DNA from: Chloroflexota bacterium
GTDB lineage: Bacteria > Chloroflexota > Dehalococcoidia > DSTF01 > RBG-16-68-14
Length of the DNA: 18,638 nucleotides
Reading direction: 5' to 3'
NCBI GenBank assembly: GCA_022563135.1
Contig: JADFNZ010000016.1
Span: 1-18,638, forward strand
Shown piece by piece: positions 7,960-14,864 of this stretch. Both the position numbers and the translations under genes were made by a program. The notes beneath the pieces are model-generated. The model saw nothing but the letters and a program-made list of their open reading frames with translations. It was not told the DNA's origin and did no database searches. The first letter of the stretch is position 1; each line of letters starts with the position of its first letter.

Positions 7960-8931
7960 CTAGGCCGGAAAGTTCTGTATCTGCACGGTCATCTCCCGGC
8001 GAGGCAGGCGCAGCGTCTTCGTGGTGCGACGAGCGAGCACGAGGAACCGCGCCTGTTCGGCAAAGCCGCGCCGCTGGAGGCGCTCGGCCAGGCCCGGCGC
8101 AAATTCCGGCACAACGGTCAAGAGCGACGATTGCTCGCTCAGCCGGCGCAGCGCGGCGTCGATCAGCGTGTCCAGCAGCTCCGGCATGGTTGGGTCAGCC
8201 ATTAGGTCGAACCGGCCCAGTTCGCCCACGGCCGCCGTACGGAGCCACCCGGCGACGCGACCCTCCTGTTCCAGCACGCGCTGGCTCGCGCCCCGCGGCG
8301 GCGATAGCCGTTGGCGCGCGGCCTGCCATTCGCGGAAGGTCGCCGCCTCCTGACGGCGAACGCGCTCCGGAGCCCATACGTTGTAGAGGCGAAACGTGGC
8401 GTGCGCATCGGCGCGCCGCCAGCGGCGCATTCGCCCGCGGAGACGATCGTCTGATCCTTCCTGCTTCTCCTCATCGTTCCTCCGGTCCTGCGCCGCCATG
8501 AGCGTCTCCACGAGGAACGGTGTGAAGCCGCAGCGTGCTGCCGTCTTGGCGATGGCGCTGTCGGAGGCGACCCTGAGGAAGACCTTCTCCGCGCCGGCAT
8601 CCCCAGCATCGGCCGCTACCTGGTCGAGAAGGCTCATCAGGACACCGGAGTCGTCATCGGCCGCATGAATGAGACAGTCCAGCTCCCAGGCGGCCTTGGA
8701 GCCACGGCGGCGTGCGGACGCCAGGCCCCGCAGCGTGGCGCCTTTCACGCTGATCCAGGTATGGCGGCCCGTTGCAAACGAGAACCACTGGTCCAGCGCC
8801 GCCTCAAGCAGATGTGGGGGGCTCGCCGCACCCGTGCGGTCAAGCGTGACGGCCTCGTTCGGGTAGACGCGCCCGTCGAACGCGGCCAGCGCGACCAGAT
8901 CCGTGGGGCGGACTGAGTGAACGTTCGTCAT
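7960..8931 (-). CDS. Tandem GNAT-like protein of unknown substrate
   Basis: A 323-residue protein with two acetyltransferase-like halves. The first (about 40-150) has ELDCLIHAADDDSGVLMSLLDQV, then VFLRVASDSAIAKTAARCGFTPFLVETLM, the usual end of a GNAT fold. A charged linker (about 148-175) follows, and the second half (about 176-310) repeats the pattern, with GRVAGWLRTAAVG and LLTVVPEFAPGLAERLQRRGFAEQARFLVLAR. A clear acetyl-CoA pyrophosphate loop (Q/RxxGxG/A) is not visible in either half, so one or both may not be catalytic. The ATG at 8931 is the only ordinary start; a GGAGGA site lies unusually far (about 19 bases) upstream. It sits 30 bases after pdxT and 9 bases before the R3H ATPase. 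Its partners suggest a housekeeping link, but no function can be assigned. Confidence 0.75.
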   Translation of the reverse strand: MTNVHSVRPTDLVALAAFDGRVYPNEAVTLDRTGAASPPHLLEAALDQWFSFATGRHTWISVKGATLRGLASARRRGSKAAWELDCLIHAADDDSGVLMSLLDQVAADAGDAGAEKVFLRVASDSAIAKTAARCGFTPFLVETLMAAQDRRNDEEKQEGSDDRLRGRMRRWRRADAHATFRLYNVWAPERVRRQEAATFREWQAARQRLSPPRGASQRVLEQEGRVAGWLRTAAVGELGRFDLMADPTMPELLDTLIDAALRRLSEQSSLLTVVPEFAPGLAERLQRRGFAEQARFLVLARRTTKTLRLPRREMTVQIQNFPA

Positions 8932-8961
8932 CGTCGGCAGGAAGCGCCGTTCCTCCCAGCG

Positions 8962-9582
8962 TTAGCGCGGAGCGGCCGCCGGTTCGGCGTGCGCCACCGC
9001 ATATTGACCGTCCTTCACGATGTCTAGAAAGTACTGATGGAATCTGGTATCGCGGGTGAGCTCGGGATGGAACGCCGTCGCGAGGCGATTGCCTTGTCGC
9101 GCCGCGACCACCTCGCCGCTGGCCAGCGTCGCGAGCGGTTCCGCCGCCTCGCCCACTTCTGCGATCAGCGGCGCGCGAATGAAGACCGCCGGGAACGGCT
9201 CACCTCCCAGCACCGGTATCTCAAGCGACGCCTCAAAGCTATCGACCTGCCGGCCGAATGCGTTTCGCTCGACGCTGATGGCCATCAGTTCTAGCCCACT
9301 ACCGTCCAGCTCTGATGCCCGCTCCGCGAGGAGGATAGCGCCGGCGCAGGTGCCCCAAATTGCCAAGCCGCCTTGAACGCGAGCGCGGATCGGCTCGTGG
9401 AGGCCCCAGCGACGCAGCAGGCGGCTCATCGTCGTGCTCTCGCCGCCGGGGACGATCAAGCCGTCGAGGCCATCGAGCTGGTCTGGCAGGCGGACCTCGA
9501 CGGCGCGAACGCCCAGCCGCCGGAGCACCGCGATGTGTTCGGCGAAGCCGCCCTGCAGCGCGAGGACGCCGATGATGGTCAT
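8962..9582 (-). CDS. pdxT: Pyridoxal 5'-phosphate synthase glutaminase subunit
   Basis: PdxT hydrolyses glutamine and passes ammonia to PdxS for pyridoxal phosphate synthesis. The 206-residue protein starts [17 protein letters not shown], has LIVPGGEST at 42-50, the nucleophile C79 in [11 protein letters not shown], and the catalytic pair H172 and E174 in AFHPELTRD. The ATG at 9582-9580 lies 7 bases after the pdxS stop; a GGAG sits almost against the ATG, so translation probably depends on coupling to pdxS. Upstream in-frame codons lie inside pdxS and are not used. Confidence 0.97.
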   Translation of the reverse strand: MTIIGVLALQGGFAEHIAVLRRLGVRAVEVRLPDQLDGLDGLIVPGGESTTMSRLLRRWGLHEPIRARVQGGLAIWGTCAGAILLAERASELDGSGLELMAISVERNAFGRQVDSFEASLEIPVLGGEPFPAVFIRAPLIAEVGEAAEPLATLASGEVVAARQGNRLATAFHPELTRDTRFHQYFLDIVKDGQYAVAHAEPAAAPR

Positions 9583-9589
9583 ACTCCGG

Positions 9590-10507
9590 CTACCAGCCGC
9601 GTCCGGCCAGCAGCTGCTCCTTCGGAATGTCCGATATCTCCAGTCCCGGCATCGCCTCGCCGAGGCCACGGGAGACCTCCGCTATGATCTTGGGGTCCTC
9701 ATAGTGCGTCACAGCCTGCACGATCGCGTTCGCCATCTTCGCCGGCTCCTCCGACTTGAAGATCCCCGAGCCGACGAAGACGCCATCAGCGCCGAGCTGC
9801 ATCATGAGCGCAGCATCCGCCGGCGAGGCGACACCGCCCGCCGCGAAGTTCACCACTGGCAGCCGGCCCAGCTCTTTCGTCTCGCGCACGAGGTCGATTG
9901 GAGCGGCGAGCTCCTTCGCCTCCGCCATCAACTCATCGTCCGGCACGTTCTGGAGCCGCCGGATGCCGTCCCACACCGCGCGCATGTGGCGCACCGCTTC
10001 CACGATATTGCCCGTGCCCGCCTCGCCCTTGGTGCGCATCATGGCGGCGCCTTCTCCGATGCGGCGAAGCGCCTCACCCAGCTCGCGGCAGCCACAGACG
10101 AACGGCGCCTTGAAGTCGTGCTTGTTCACGTGATGACGCTCGTCGGCGGGCGTTAACACCTCCGACTCGTCGATGTAGTCCACACCGAGCGCTTGGAGTA
10201 GCTGCGCCTCCACGAAGTGGCCGATGCGGCACTTCGCCATGACCGGGATCGTCACCATCTCCATGATCCGAACGATCACCTCCGGATCGGCCATGCGGGC
10301 CACGCCGCCGGCAGCGCGGATATCGGCTGGGACGCGCTCGAGCGCCATCACGGCGCAGGCGCCCGCCTCCTCGGCGATCTTCGCCTGATCTGCGTTCACG
10401 ACATCCATGATCACGCCGCCCTTGAGCATCTGGGCGAGGCCGCTCTTGACCTTCCAGGTACCCGTCCCCTCCGTGGGAGATATGCCGTTACCGTCTTGCA
10501 CTGCCAT
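9590..10507 (-). CDS. pdxS: Pyridoxal 5'-phosphate synthase synthase subunit
   Basis: PdxS forms pyridoxal phosphate from ribose 5-phosphate, glyceraldehyde 3-phosphate and ammonia in the DXP-independent pathway, as a dodecamer with PdxT. The 305-residue protein carries [17 protein letters not shown] with the key aspartate D35, [13 protein letters not shown]92 in MAKCRIGHF and K160 before GEAGTGN, the two lysines that hold the substrate. The start is supported by a strong GGGAGGGGAG about five bases before the ATG. It is the first gene of a five-gene minus-strand operon, and its promoter faces away from that of the stress-protein gene. Confidence 0.98.
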   Translation of the reverse strand: MAVQDGNGISPTEGTGTWKVKSGLAQMLKGGVIMDVVNADQAKIAEEAGACAVMALERVPADIRAAGGVARMADPEVIVRIMEMVTIPVMAKCRIGHFVEAQLLQALGVDYIDESEVLTPADERHHVNKHDFKAPFVCGCRELGEALRRIGEGAAMMRTKGEAGTGNIVEAVRHMRAVWDGIRRLQNVPDDELMAEAKELAAPIDLVRETKELGRLPVVNFAAGGVASPADAALMMQLGADGVFVGSGIFKSEEPAKMANAIVQAVTHYEDPKIIAEVSRGLGEAMPGLEISDIPKEQLLAGRGW

Positions 10508-10560
10508 ACGAACTCCCCTCCCAGATACCGACGCTGCGCGGAGAGCGAGCGCCTGAGTCT

Positions 10561-10589
10561 ATTCTAGCTCCGCCTCCTCACCCCCACAA
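10561..10589 (-). promoter_or_regulatory. Candidate promoter of the pdxS operon
   Basis: On the minus strand TTGTGG (10589-10584) and TAGAAT (10566-10561) are 17 bases apart. The -10 matches five of six positions; the -35 keeps only TTG. Transcription would start about 45 bases before the pdxS ATG. Confidence 0.4.
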
Positions 10590-10610
10590 GAAGCGCGTGC
10601 GGATGGCGCC

Positions 10611-10640
10611 TTGCTCGTTCGAAACGGGCCTGCCTATAAT
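10611..10640 (+). promoter_or_regulatory. Candidate promoter of the usp-trkA-trkA genes
   Basis: A perfect TATAAT (10635-10640) is preceded, 18 bases away, by TTGCTC (10611-10616), which keeps only the TTG of a -35. The start of transcription would be near 10647, about 40 bases before the GTG chosen for the stress-protein gene. It also argues against the in-frame TTG at 10611 as a start codon. Confidence 0.5.
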
Positions 10641-10688
10641 GCTCAAGCCCGCCAGCGGCTAAGGCTCGGATTCGAGGTTCATTGGCAC

Positions 10689-11138
10689 GTGCCCGCTCCC
10701 ACCTCTACAGAGTACCTGCGCGCTATCATGGTTCCCGTGGACGGCTCTCACGCCAGCATGCAGGCGGTCAGCCTGGCGTGCGACATAGCGCGCAAGAATA
10801 AAGGGAAGGTCTTCGTCGTCCACATCATCGAGGTGCGACGCGCGTTGCCACTGGATGCCGAGGTGAAGCCCGAGGCGGCTGAAGGTGAGAAGGTGCTCGC
10901 AGAGGCAGAGAAGGTCGCCCGCCAGCAAGACTTCGAGGTGGAAGGCGAGATTCTCCAGGCTCGGGAAGCGGGCCACGCTATCGTCGACGAAGCGATTGAC
11001 CGCAACGTGGATCTGATCATCCTCGGGATGGACTACCAGCGGCCGTTCGGGGAGTTCGAGCTTGGCCAGGTACCGCAGTACGTGATGAAGAGCGCGCCCT
11101 GCGAGGTGTGGATCTGCCGCCACCCAATCGAGGAGTAG
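10689..11138 (+). CDS. Universal stress protein (UspA family)
   Basis: A single-domain Usp of 149 residues from the GTG at 10689. The N-terminal strand reads YLRAIMVPVDGSHASMQAVSLACDIAR, followed by GKVFVVHIIEV, a helix rich in Glu/Lys, and VDLIILGMDYQRPFGEFELGQVPQYVMKSAPCEVWICR at the end. The C-terminal part matches the family closing pattern, but the nucleotide-binding GxxGx9GS signature is altered, so ATP binding is uncertain. The ATG at 10728 would remove the first strand and is unlikely. A GAGG lies 11 bases before the GTG. It overlaps functionally with the next gene: the trkA-like ATG is one base after its stop. A Usp next to TrkA-type regulators suggests control of an ion transporter, but no transporter is in the window. 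Confidence 0.88.
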   Translation: MPAPTSTEYLRAIMVPVDGSHASMQAVSLACDIARKNKGKVFVVHIIEVRRALPLDAEVKPEAAEGEKVLAEAEKVARQQDFEVEGEILQAREAGHAIVDEAIDRNVDLIILGMDYQRPFGEFELGQVPQYVMKSAPCEVWICRHPIEE

Positions 11139-11139
11139 G

Positions 11140-11598
11140 ATGAAGGTTATCATTATGGGCTGTGGCCGCGTCGGCTCCGAGCTCGCGACGGTGCTAGACC
11201 GGGAGGGTCACCAGGTGACCATCCTCGACATCAACGCCTACCAGTTCACGCGCTTCCTTCCAGATTCGTTCACCGGCCGCAAGATCACCGGCAATGGCAT
11301 CGATCAGGACACGTTGCGCAAAGCCGGGATCGAAGAGGCGGACGCGTTCGTCGCCCTCACGGCCGGCGATAACCGGAACGCGATGGCGAGTCAGATCGCG
11401 AAGCACATCTTTAACGTGCAGCGTGTGGTCTGCCGCATCTACGACCCGATTCGCGAGCAGATGTACCGGAAGCTCGGCCTGCGCACGATCGCGCCGACGA
11501 GGGTGGGCGCGCGGCTCGTCAAGGAGGCGCTGGAGGCGGAGGAGACGGAAGCCGCAATCAGCGCAACCGCGGACGCCTCAGGCGAGAACGCATCGTAA
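11140..11598 (+). CDS. TrkA-N (KTN/RCK) domain protein, short form
   Basis: A 152-residue cytosolic nucleotide-binding protein of the kind that gates Trk/Ktr potassium channels. The Rossmann motif GCGRVG is at residues 7-12 and the acidic residue binding the ribose is D30 in VTILDINAYQF. Later features are DTLRKAGIEEADAFVALTAGDNRNAMASQIAKH and VCRIYDPIREQMYRKLGLRTIAPT. It ends after the KTN domain with an Ala/Glu-rich tail and lacks the RCK-C (TrkA-C) domain. The ribosome binding site AGGAG is within the end of the usp gene. It most resembles the first partner of CeoB/CeoC-type pairs, but shorter. Confidence 0.9.
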   Translation: MKVIIMGCGRVGSELATVLDREGHQVTILDINAYQFTRFLPDSFTGRKITGNGIDQDTLRKAGIEEADAFVALTAGDNRNAMASQIAKHIFNVQRVVCRIYDPIREQMYRKLGLRTIAPTRVGARLVKEALEAEETEAAISATADASGENAS

Positions 11599-11607
11599 GG
11601 AGCGGAG

Positions 11608-12285
11608 ATGTACATCATCATCGTGGGAGGCGGTAAGGTGGGCTACTACCTCGCGAAGGAACTCGTCGAGGCCGACCACGAGGTGCTGATATTAGAGCAA
11701 AACCCGAGCAAGTGCGCGGAAATCTCCGAGACGCTCGGCGAGATCGTCATGCGCGGTGATGGCTGCGAAGCGGCCATTCAGGAGAAGGTGGGTACGGGAC
11801 GGGCGGCCCTGTTCCTGGCCGTCACCGGCGACGACGCGGACAACCTCGTTGCCTGTCAGGTCGCCCAACACATGTTCAAGGTTCCCCGCACGGTTGCTCG
11901 CATTAACAACCCGAAGAACGAGCTCATCTTCCGCAAGCTCGGTATCGATCACACCGTTAGCGCCACGTCTGCGATTATGGCGCACATCGAACAGGAGCTG
12001 CCTAGCCACCCGTTGATCCCTCTCCTCCATCTCAGACATGGCTTCGAGATCGTCGAGGTGAAGGTGCCGGACACCGCCGCCGTCGTGGGAACGGCCATCA
12101 AGGACGTGCAGCTCCCCAACCAATCGCTCATCTGGGGTATCGTCGATGCGGACGGCAGCCCGAAGGAGACGACCGCGGAGACCGTCCTGCACGCGGGCGA
12201 CGAGGTCGTCGCGGTCACTCTTCAGGAGAGCGAAGAGGCGCTGCGGAGCGCCCTCACGTCATCGCTGCCGCAACGGAGTTTCTAA
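11608..12285 (+). CDS. TrkA family potassium uptake regulator
   Basis: A 225-residue protein with an N-terminal KTN domain (GGGKVG at residues 7-12, E30 in LILEQNP) and a C-terminal RCK-C domain (about 145-220, with FEIVEVKVPDTAAVVGTAIKDVQLP and LHAGDEVVAVTLQESEEAL). It binds NAD(H) or ATP and gates a potassium channel subunit such as TrkH or KtrB. It follows the short TrkA-N gene by nine bases with GGAG before the ATG, and the two probably act as a heteromer. The membrane subunit is absent here, so the transported ion is inferred from the family. Confidence 0.93.
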   Translation: MYIIIVGGGKVGYYLAKELVEADHEVLILEQNPSKCAEISETLGEIVMRGDGCEAAIQEKVGTGRAALFLAVTGDDADNLVACQVAQHMFKVPRTVARINNPKNELIFRKLGIDHTVSATSAIMAHIEQELPSHPLIPLLHLRHGFEIVEVKVPDTAAVVGTAIKDVQLPNQSLIWGIVDADGSPKETTAETVLHAGDEVVAVTLQESEEALRSALTSSLPQRSF

Positions 12286-12292
12286 CCCCGCC

Positions 12293-12799
12293 ATGGCACG
12301 CATCGCCTACCTGGGACCCCAGGGTACGTTTACCGAGGAGGCCGCCCTCAAGTACTCCCCCGCTGCCGACCCCGTCCCCCTGACAAGCGAGGCTGCTGTC
12401 GCCACGGCGGTGGAGTCCGGCGAGGCGTCGGAAGGCATCCTGCCTATCGAGAACAGCCTCCAGGGTTCGGTGACGAGCACGATCGATGCGCTCATCCACG
12501 ACACGCAGCTCGCCATCCGTGGTGAGCTGATCCTGCCGATCGAGCTCTGCCTGATCGTGCGGCCAGGCACGAAGATAGAGGATATCACCGCCATCTACTC
12601 CAAAGAGCGCGTCGAGCCCGCAGATGTGGAGGACGCGCTCTCGATAATGGAAGACCTCGGGTCCAGGATCTACTGTGAAAAGCTGGCTTCCGATCACTGG
12701 CGAAAAGCGCTCAACGTGTTACAGTCAATCCCGCTCGCAAGCGGCGCCGGAGCCGACCTTAAAAACCTCGGAGAGTACCTGCTCGTGCGCGAGAGCTAG
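12293..12799 (+). CDS. Hybrid frame: prephenate dehydratase N-part joined to polyprenyl synthase C-part
   Basis: This 168-residue open frame is made of two unrelated pieces. Residues 1-103 are the N-terminal region of prephenate dehydratase (PheA): MARIAYLGPQGTFTEEAAL, ILPIENSLQGSVTSTIDAL, and LPIELCLIVRPG up to ITAIYS, which in PheA continues with HPQAL. From residue 104 (base ~12602) the match stops. The rest, including DALSIMEDLGSRIYCEKLASDHWRKAL and LKNLGEYLLVRES, looks like the last helices of a polyprenyl diphosphate synthase. PheA needs the TRF motif of its second half and an ACT domain; the synthase needs two DDxxD motifs. All are missing, so the product should have neither activity. 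PheA usually has about 280 residues and the synthase about 320. The ATG follows the trkA stop by seven bases. It may be a true fusion scar or an assembly join. Confidence 0.8.
   Translation: MARIAYLGPQGTFTEEAALKYSPAADPVPLTSEAAVATAVESGEASEGILPIENSLQGSVTSTIDALIHDTQLAIRGELILPIELCLIVRPGTKIEDITAIYSKERVEPADVEDALSIMEDLGSRIYCEKLASDHWRKALNVLQSIPLASGAGADLKNLGEYLLVRES
12602..12799 (+). pseudogene. C-terminal remnant of a polyprenyl diphosphate synthase
   Basis: These 65 codons resemble the end of the all-trans polyprenyl synthase family: a pair of helices with EDALSIMEDLGSRIYCEKLASDHWRKALNVL, an IPL turn, then a final helix DLKNLGEYLLVRES. The match rests on pattern memory and not on a search. Its place just before hpnH supports it, because hopanoid clusters such as the Streptomyces hop operon include a polyprenyl synthase that feeds squalene formation. 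The first ~80% of the gene, with both DDxxD motifs, is absent. Confidence 0.65.
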
Positions 12800-12844
12800 A
12801 GGCGCCCGTTTATCGGGAAAGATTACTGGCATGACTTGGGCGCC

Positions 12845-12906
12845 GTGTCCGCCGATGTGAACTGAAACCGGCGCCTTGATCAGACATTCGCCAGCGCGGC
12901 GGACAC
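12845..12906 (+). repeat. Inverted repeat in the hpnH leader
   Basis: GTGTCCGCCG (12845-12854) and its exact complement CGGCGGACAC (12897-12906) flank a 42-base loop. The right arm ends one base before AGGAG (12908-12912), the ribosome binding site of hpnH. It could fold in the leader RNA or be a protein site; the rest of the 121-base gap (12800-12920) shows no clear promoter. Confidence 0.45.
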
Positions 12907-12920
12907 ACAGGAGACGAGCG

Positions 12921-13961
12921 ATGGGTAGGCCCATTAGCCTGGGCGTGAAAGTCGGCTGGTACATCTTCAAGAACCGCGTCCTCAAGCGGAAAAAATTCTT
13001 CCCGCTCGTGACGATGCTGGAGCCGCTTGAGGCGTGCAACCTTGCCTGCGAGGGCTGTGGCCGCATCAGGGAATATGAATCGGTCCTGAACCGCCGGATG
13101 ACCGTTGAGGACGCGCTGCACGCTGTGGAAGAGTCGGGAGCGCCGATCGTCTCCATCGCGGGCGGAGAGCCGACCATCCATCCGCAGATCGCCGAGATCG
13201 TCAACAAGATCATCGAAAAGGGCAAGTTCGTTTACCTGTGCACGAACGCCCTGACCATGCCCAAAGTGATGAAGGAGATCCCGCCGTCGAAGTATTTCGC
13301 GTGGGTGATCCATCTGGACGGCACTGATGAGCGCCACGATGCGGCAGTGTCCCGCAAAGGCGTATACAAGATCGCCATGCGGAACGCGAAAGCCGCCATA
13401 GCGGCCGGCTACAGGGTGACCGGCAACACTACCCTCTTCCAAGGCAGCGACAAGGAAGATCTCCACAAACTCTGGAAGGAGTGCGCCGAAGCCGGGTTCG
13501 AGGGAAATATGATCTCGCCCGCGTTCGACTATGAGGTCGTTCCGAATCAGGAGCTATTCCTGAAGAAGAGAGACGCAATCCGGCTCTTCAAGGACATTCT
13601 CACACCGGACCCCGAGATGGGCATCAAGTTCTACAACAACCCGCTGTTCCTTCAGTTTCTCAAGGGCGAGCGGGAGTATGAGACTTGCACCGCATATTCC
13701 AATCCCACCTACACCGTCATGGGCTGGCGCAACCCCTGCTACCCACTGGCGGACAGCCACACGCAGAACTTCGGCGATCTGATGGAAGAGTCGCTGTGGG
13801 ATAAGTACGGCAACGCTGAGAAAGACTCGCGTTGCGCAAACTGCATGCTGCATTGCGGGTTTGAGTCCGCCACCATATTCGGCGCTCTCAGCAGCCCCAA
13901 AGACGCAGTGGCACTCGTGATTTCCGGCGCGATCACCAAGAGCGGGATTACGGCCGCCTGA
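12921..13961 (+). CDS. hpnH: Adenosyl-hopene transferase HpnH (radical SAM)
   Basis: HpnH adds the 5'-deoxyadenosyl group of S-adenosylmethionine to hopene (diploptene) to give adenosylhopane, the first step to extended C35 hopanoids. The 346-residue protein has the radical SAM cluster motif C39-x3-C43-x2-C46 in EACNLACEGCGRIR, SIAGGEPTIHP, and a C-terminal region with further cysteines (NPCYPL, SRCANCMLHCGFE) typical of HpnH. The family start MGRPISLGVKVGWYIFKNR and AGGAG seven bases upstream set the ATG at 12921; the frame is open 15 codons earlier but without family similarity. It heads the intact part of the hopanoid operon. Confidence 0.96.
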   Translation: MGRPISLGVKVGWYIFKNRVLKRKKFFPLVTMLEPLEACNLACEGCGRIREYESVLNRRMTVEDALHAVEESGAPIVSIAGGEPTIHPQIAEIVNKIIEKGKFVYLCTNALTMPKVMKEIPPSKYFAWVIHLDGTDERHDAAVSRKGVYKIAMRNAKAAIAAGYRVTGNTTLFQGSDKEDLHKLWKECAEAGFEGNMISPAFDYEVVPNQELFLKKRDAIRLFKDILTPDPEMGIKFYNNPLFLQFLKGEREYETCTAYSNPTYTVMGWRNPCYPLADSHTQNFGDLMEESLWDKYGNAEKDSRCANCMLHCGFESATIFGALSSPKDAVALVISGAITKSGITAA

Positions 13962-13985
13962 GCGGCCCCCGCCACTGAGGACGAA

Positions 13986-14011
13986 TTGGTGCGTCGGCCA
14001 TGATGCGCCAA
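13986..14011 (+). other. Hairpin just before the hpnG ribosome binding site
   Basis: In RNA, TTGGTGCGTC (13986-13995) can pair with GATGCGCCAA (14002-14011) as a 10-bp stem including two G-U pairs, with a six-base loop. It ends two bases before AAGGGG, the likely hpnG ribosome binding site. It may affect processing or translation between hpnH and hpnG. It lacks a T run and is unlikely to be a terminator. Confidence 0.4.
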
Positions 14012-14027
14012 CTAAGGGGTTTGCAGA

Positions 14028-14864
14028 TTGCTGGCAATTGTCGCAGCCGTACGCGAAGAGATGGCCCCGCTTCTGCGTGCCGGCGAGTTCAGCGAAGAGC
14101 AGGGGCCCGGAGAGGCTCTCCTCTACCGAGGCGAGATACTTCCCGGGAATCCCGCCCTGATACTGATCTCTGGCATCGGCCAGTCAAGGGCGGAAGAGAC
14201 AACTGGCTGGCTTGTCCGCAACCATCGCCCGGACCTCGTGATCGGAGTCGGCTTTGCCGGGGCAACCCATGACGCACTGGATGCCGGCACGGTCGTCATC
14301 GCCACGAGTGTTTCTCTGATCGAGGGCACTCCGCTGGACTGGTCCCTGGGCGCCGACGTGCAGACGTTCGAGTCCGATCCGGCATTCGCGGCAGTAGCCA
14401 GGATGGCTGTGGAGATTGCAGGCATCGATTTCGTGCAGGGCCCCTCGATCACCGTTCCCATCATCGCAAGGTCCCCGGGGATGAAAAAGTGGTTGGGCGC
14501 CAGGTTCGGCGTCTACTCCGTCGATCTCGAAAGCTACTGGGTGGCGCGGGCAACCATTGCCGCCGGAATGCCGTTTCTGGGCGTGAGAGTCATCGTCGAC
14601 TCGACGGACATGACGCTCCCCGGCCTCGTCACAGAGATGCCGGGCGCGCCTACCGGCGGCCGGACGGCCAGGGCCATCAGATACGCGGCACGGGATCCCA
14701 GGCGAATAGTGGAGTTGACCCGCCTGGGACGCGCCTCGAGCCGGGCGGCCCGGCAGCTCGGACTTTTCCTCACGGCGTTCGCGAAAGAAAACTCGTCCCC
14801 CGGCGAACTCGCGAGTGAAAATACCCGTGAAATTACAGGGGAACTCAAAGGCACTGCGGCATGA
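14028..14864 (+). CDS. hpnG: Hopanoid-associated nucleoside phosphorylase HpnG
   Basis: HpnG removes adenine from adenosylhopane, leading to ribosylhopane. The 278-residue protein belongs to the PNP/UDP phosphorylase superfamily: MLAIVAAVREEMAPLLRAG at the start, ALILISGIGQSRAEETTGWLV, PDLVIGVGFAGA, and YSVDLESYWVARATIAAGMPFLGVRVIVDS, which holds the conserved Glu of the substrate site. The start is a TTG at 14028-14030, eight bases after AAGGGG; no ATG lies in this frame nearby. It follows hpnH by 66 bases and its TGA overlaps the ATG of hpnA by four bases (ATGA). The C-terminal ~60 residues, after RAIRYAARDPRRI, are less conserved. Confidence 0.92.
   Translation: MLAIVAAVREEMAPLLRAGEFSEEQGPGEALLYRGEILPGNPALILISGIGQSRAEETTGWLVRNHRPDLVIGVGFAGATHDALDAGTVVIATSVSLIEGTPLDWSLGADVQTFESDPAFAAVARMAVEIAGIDFVQGPSITVPIIARSPGMKKWLGARFGVYSVDLESYWVARATIAAGMPFLGVRVIVDSTDMTLPGLVTEMPGAPTGGRTARAIRYAARDPRRIVELTRLGRASSRAARQLGLFLTAFAKENSSPGELASENTREITGELKGTAA

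Noticed and set aside
6136..8205. A 689-codon open frame on the plus strand
   Set aside because: It lies opposite tmk, the R3H ATPase and the GNAT gene, all supported by motifs. Its translation is rich in Arg, His and Leu with no family pattern, as expected for an antisense frame in GC-rich DNA.
12590..12800. A frameshift hiding the rest of pheA
   Set aside because: The other two frames after 12600 do not continue with PheA motifs (HPQAL, TRF), so the break is a loss of sequence and not a shift of frame.
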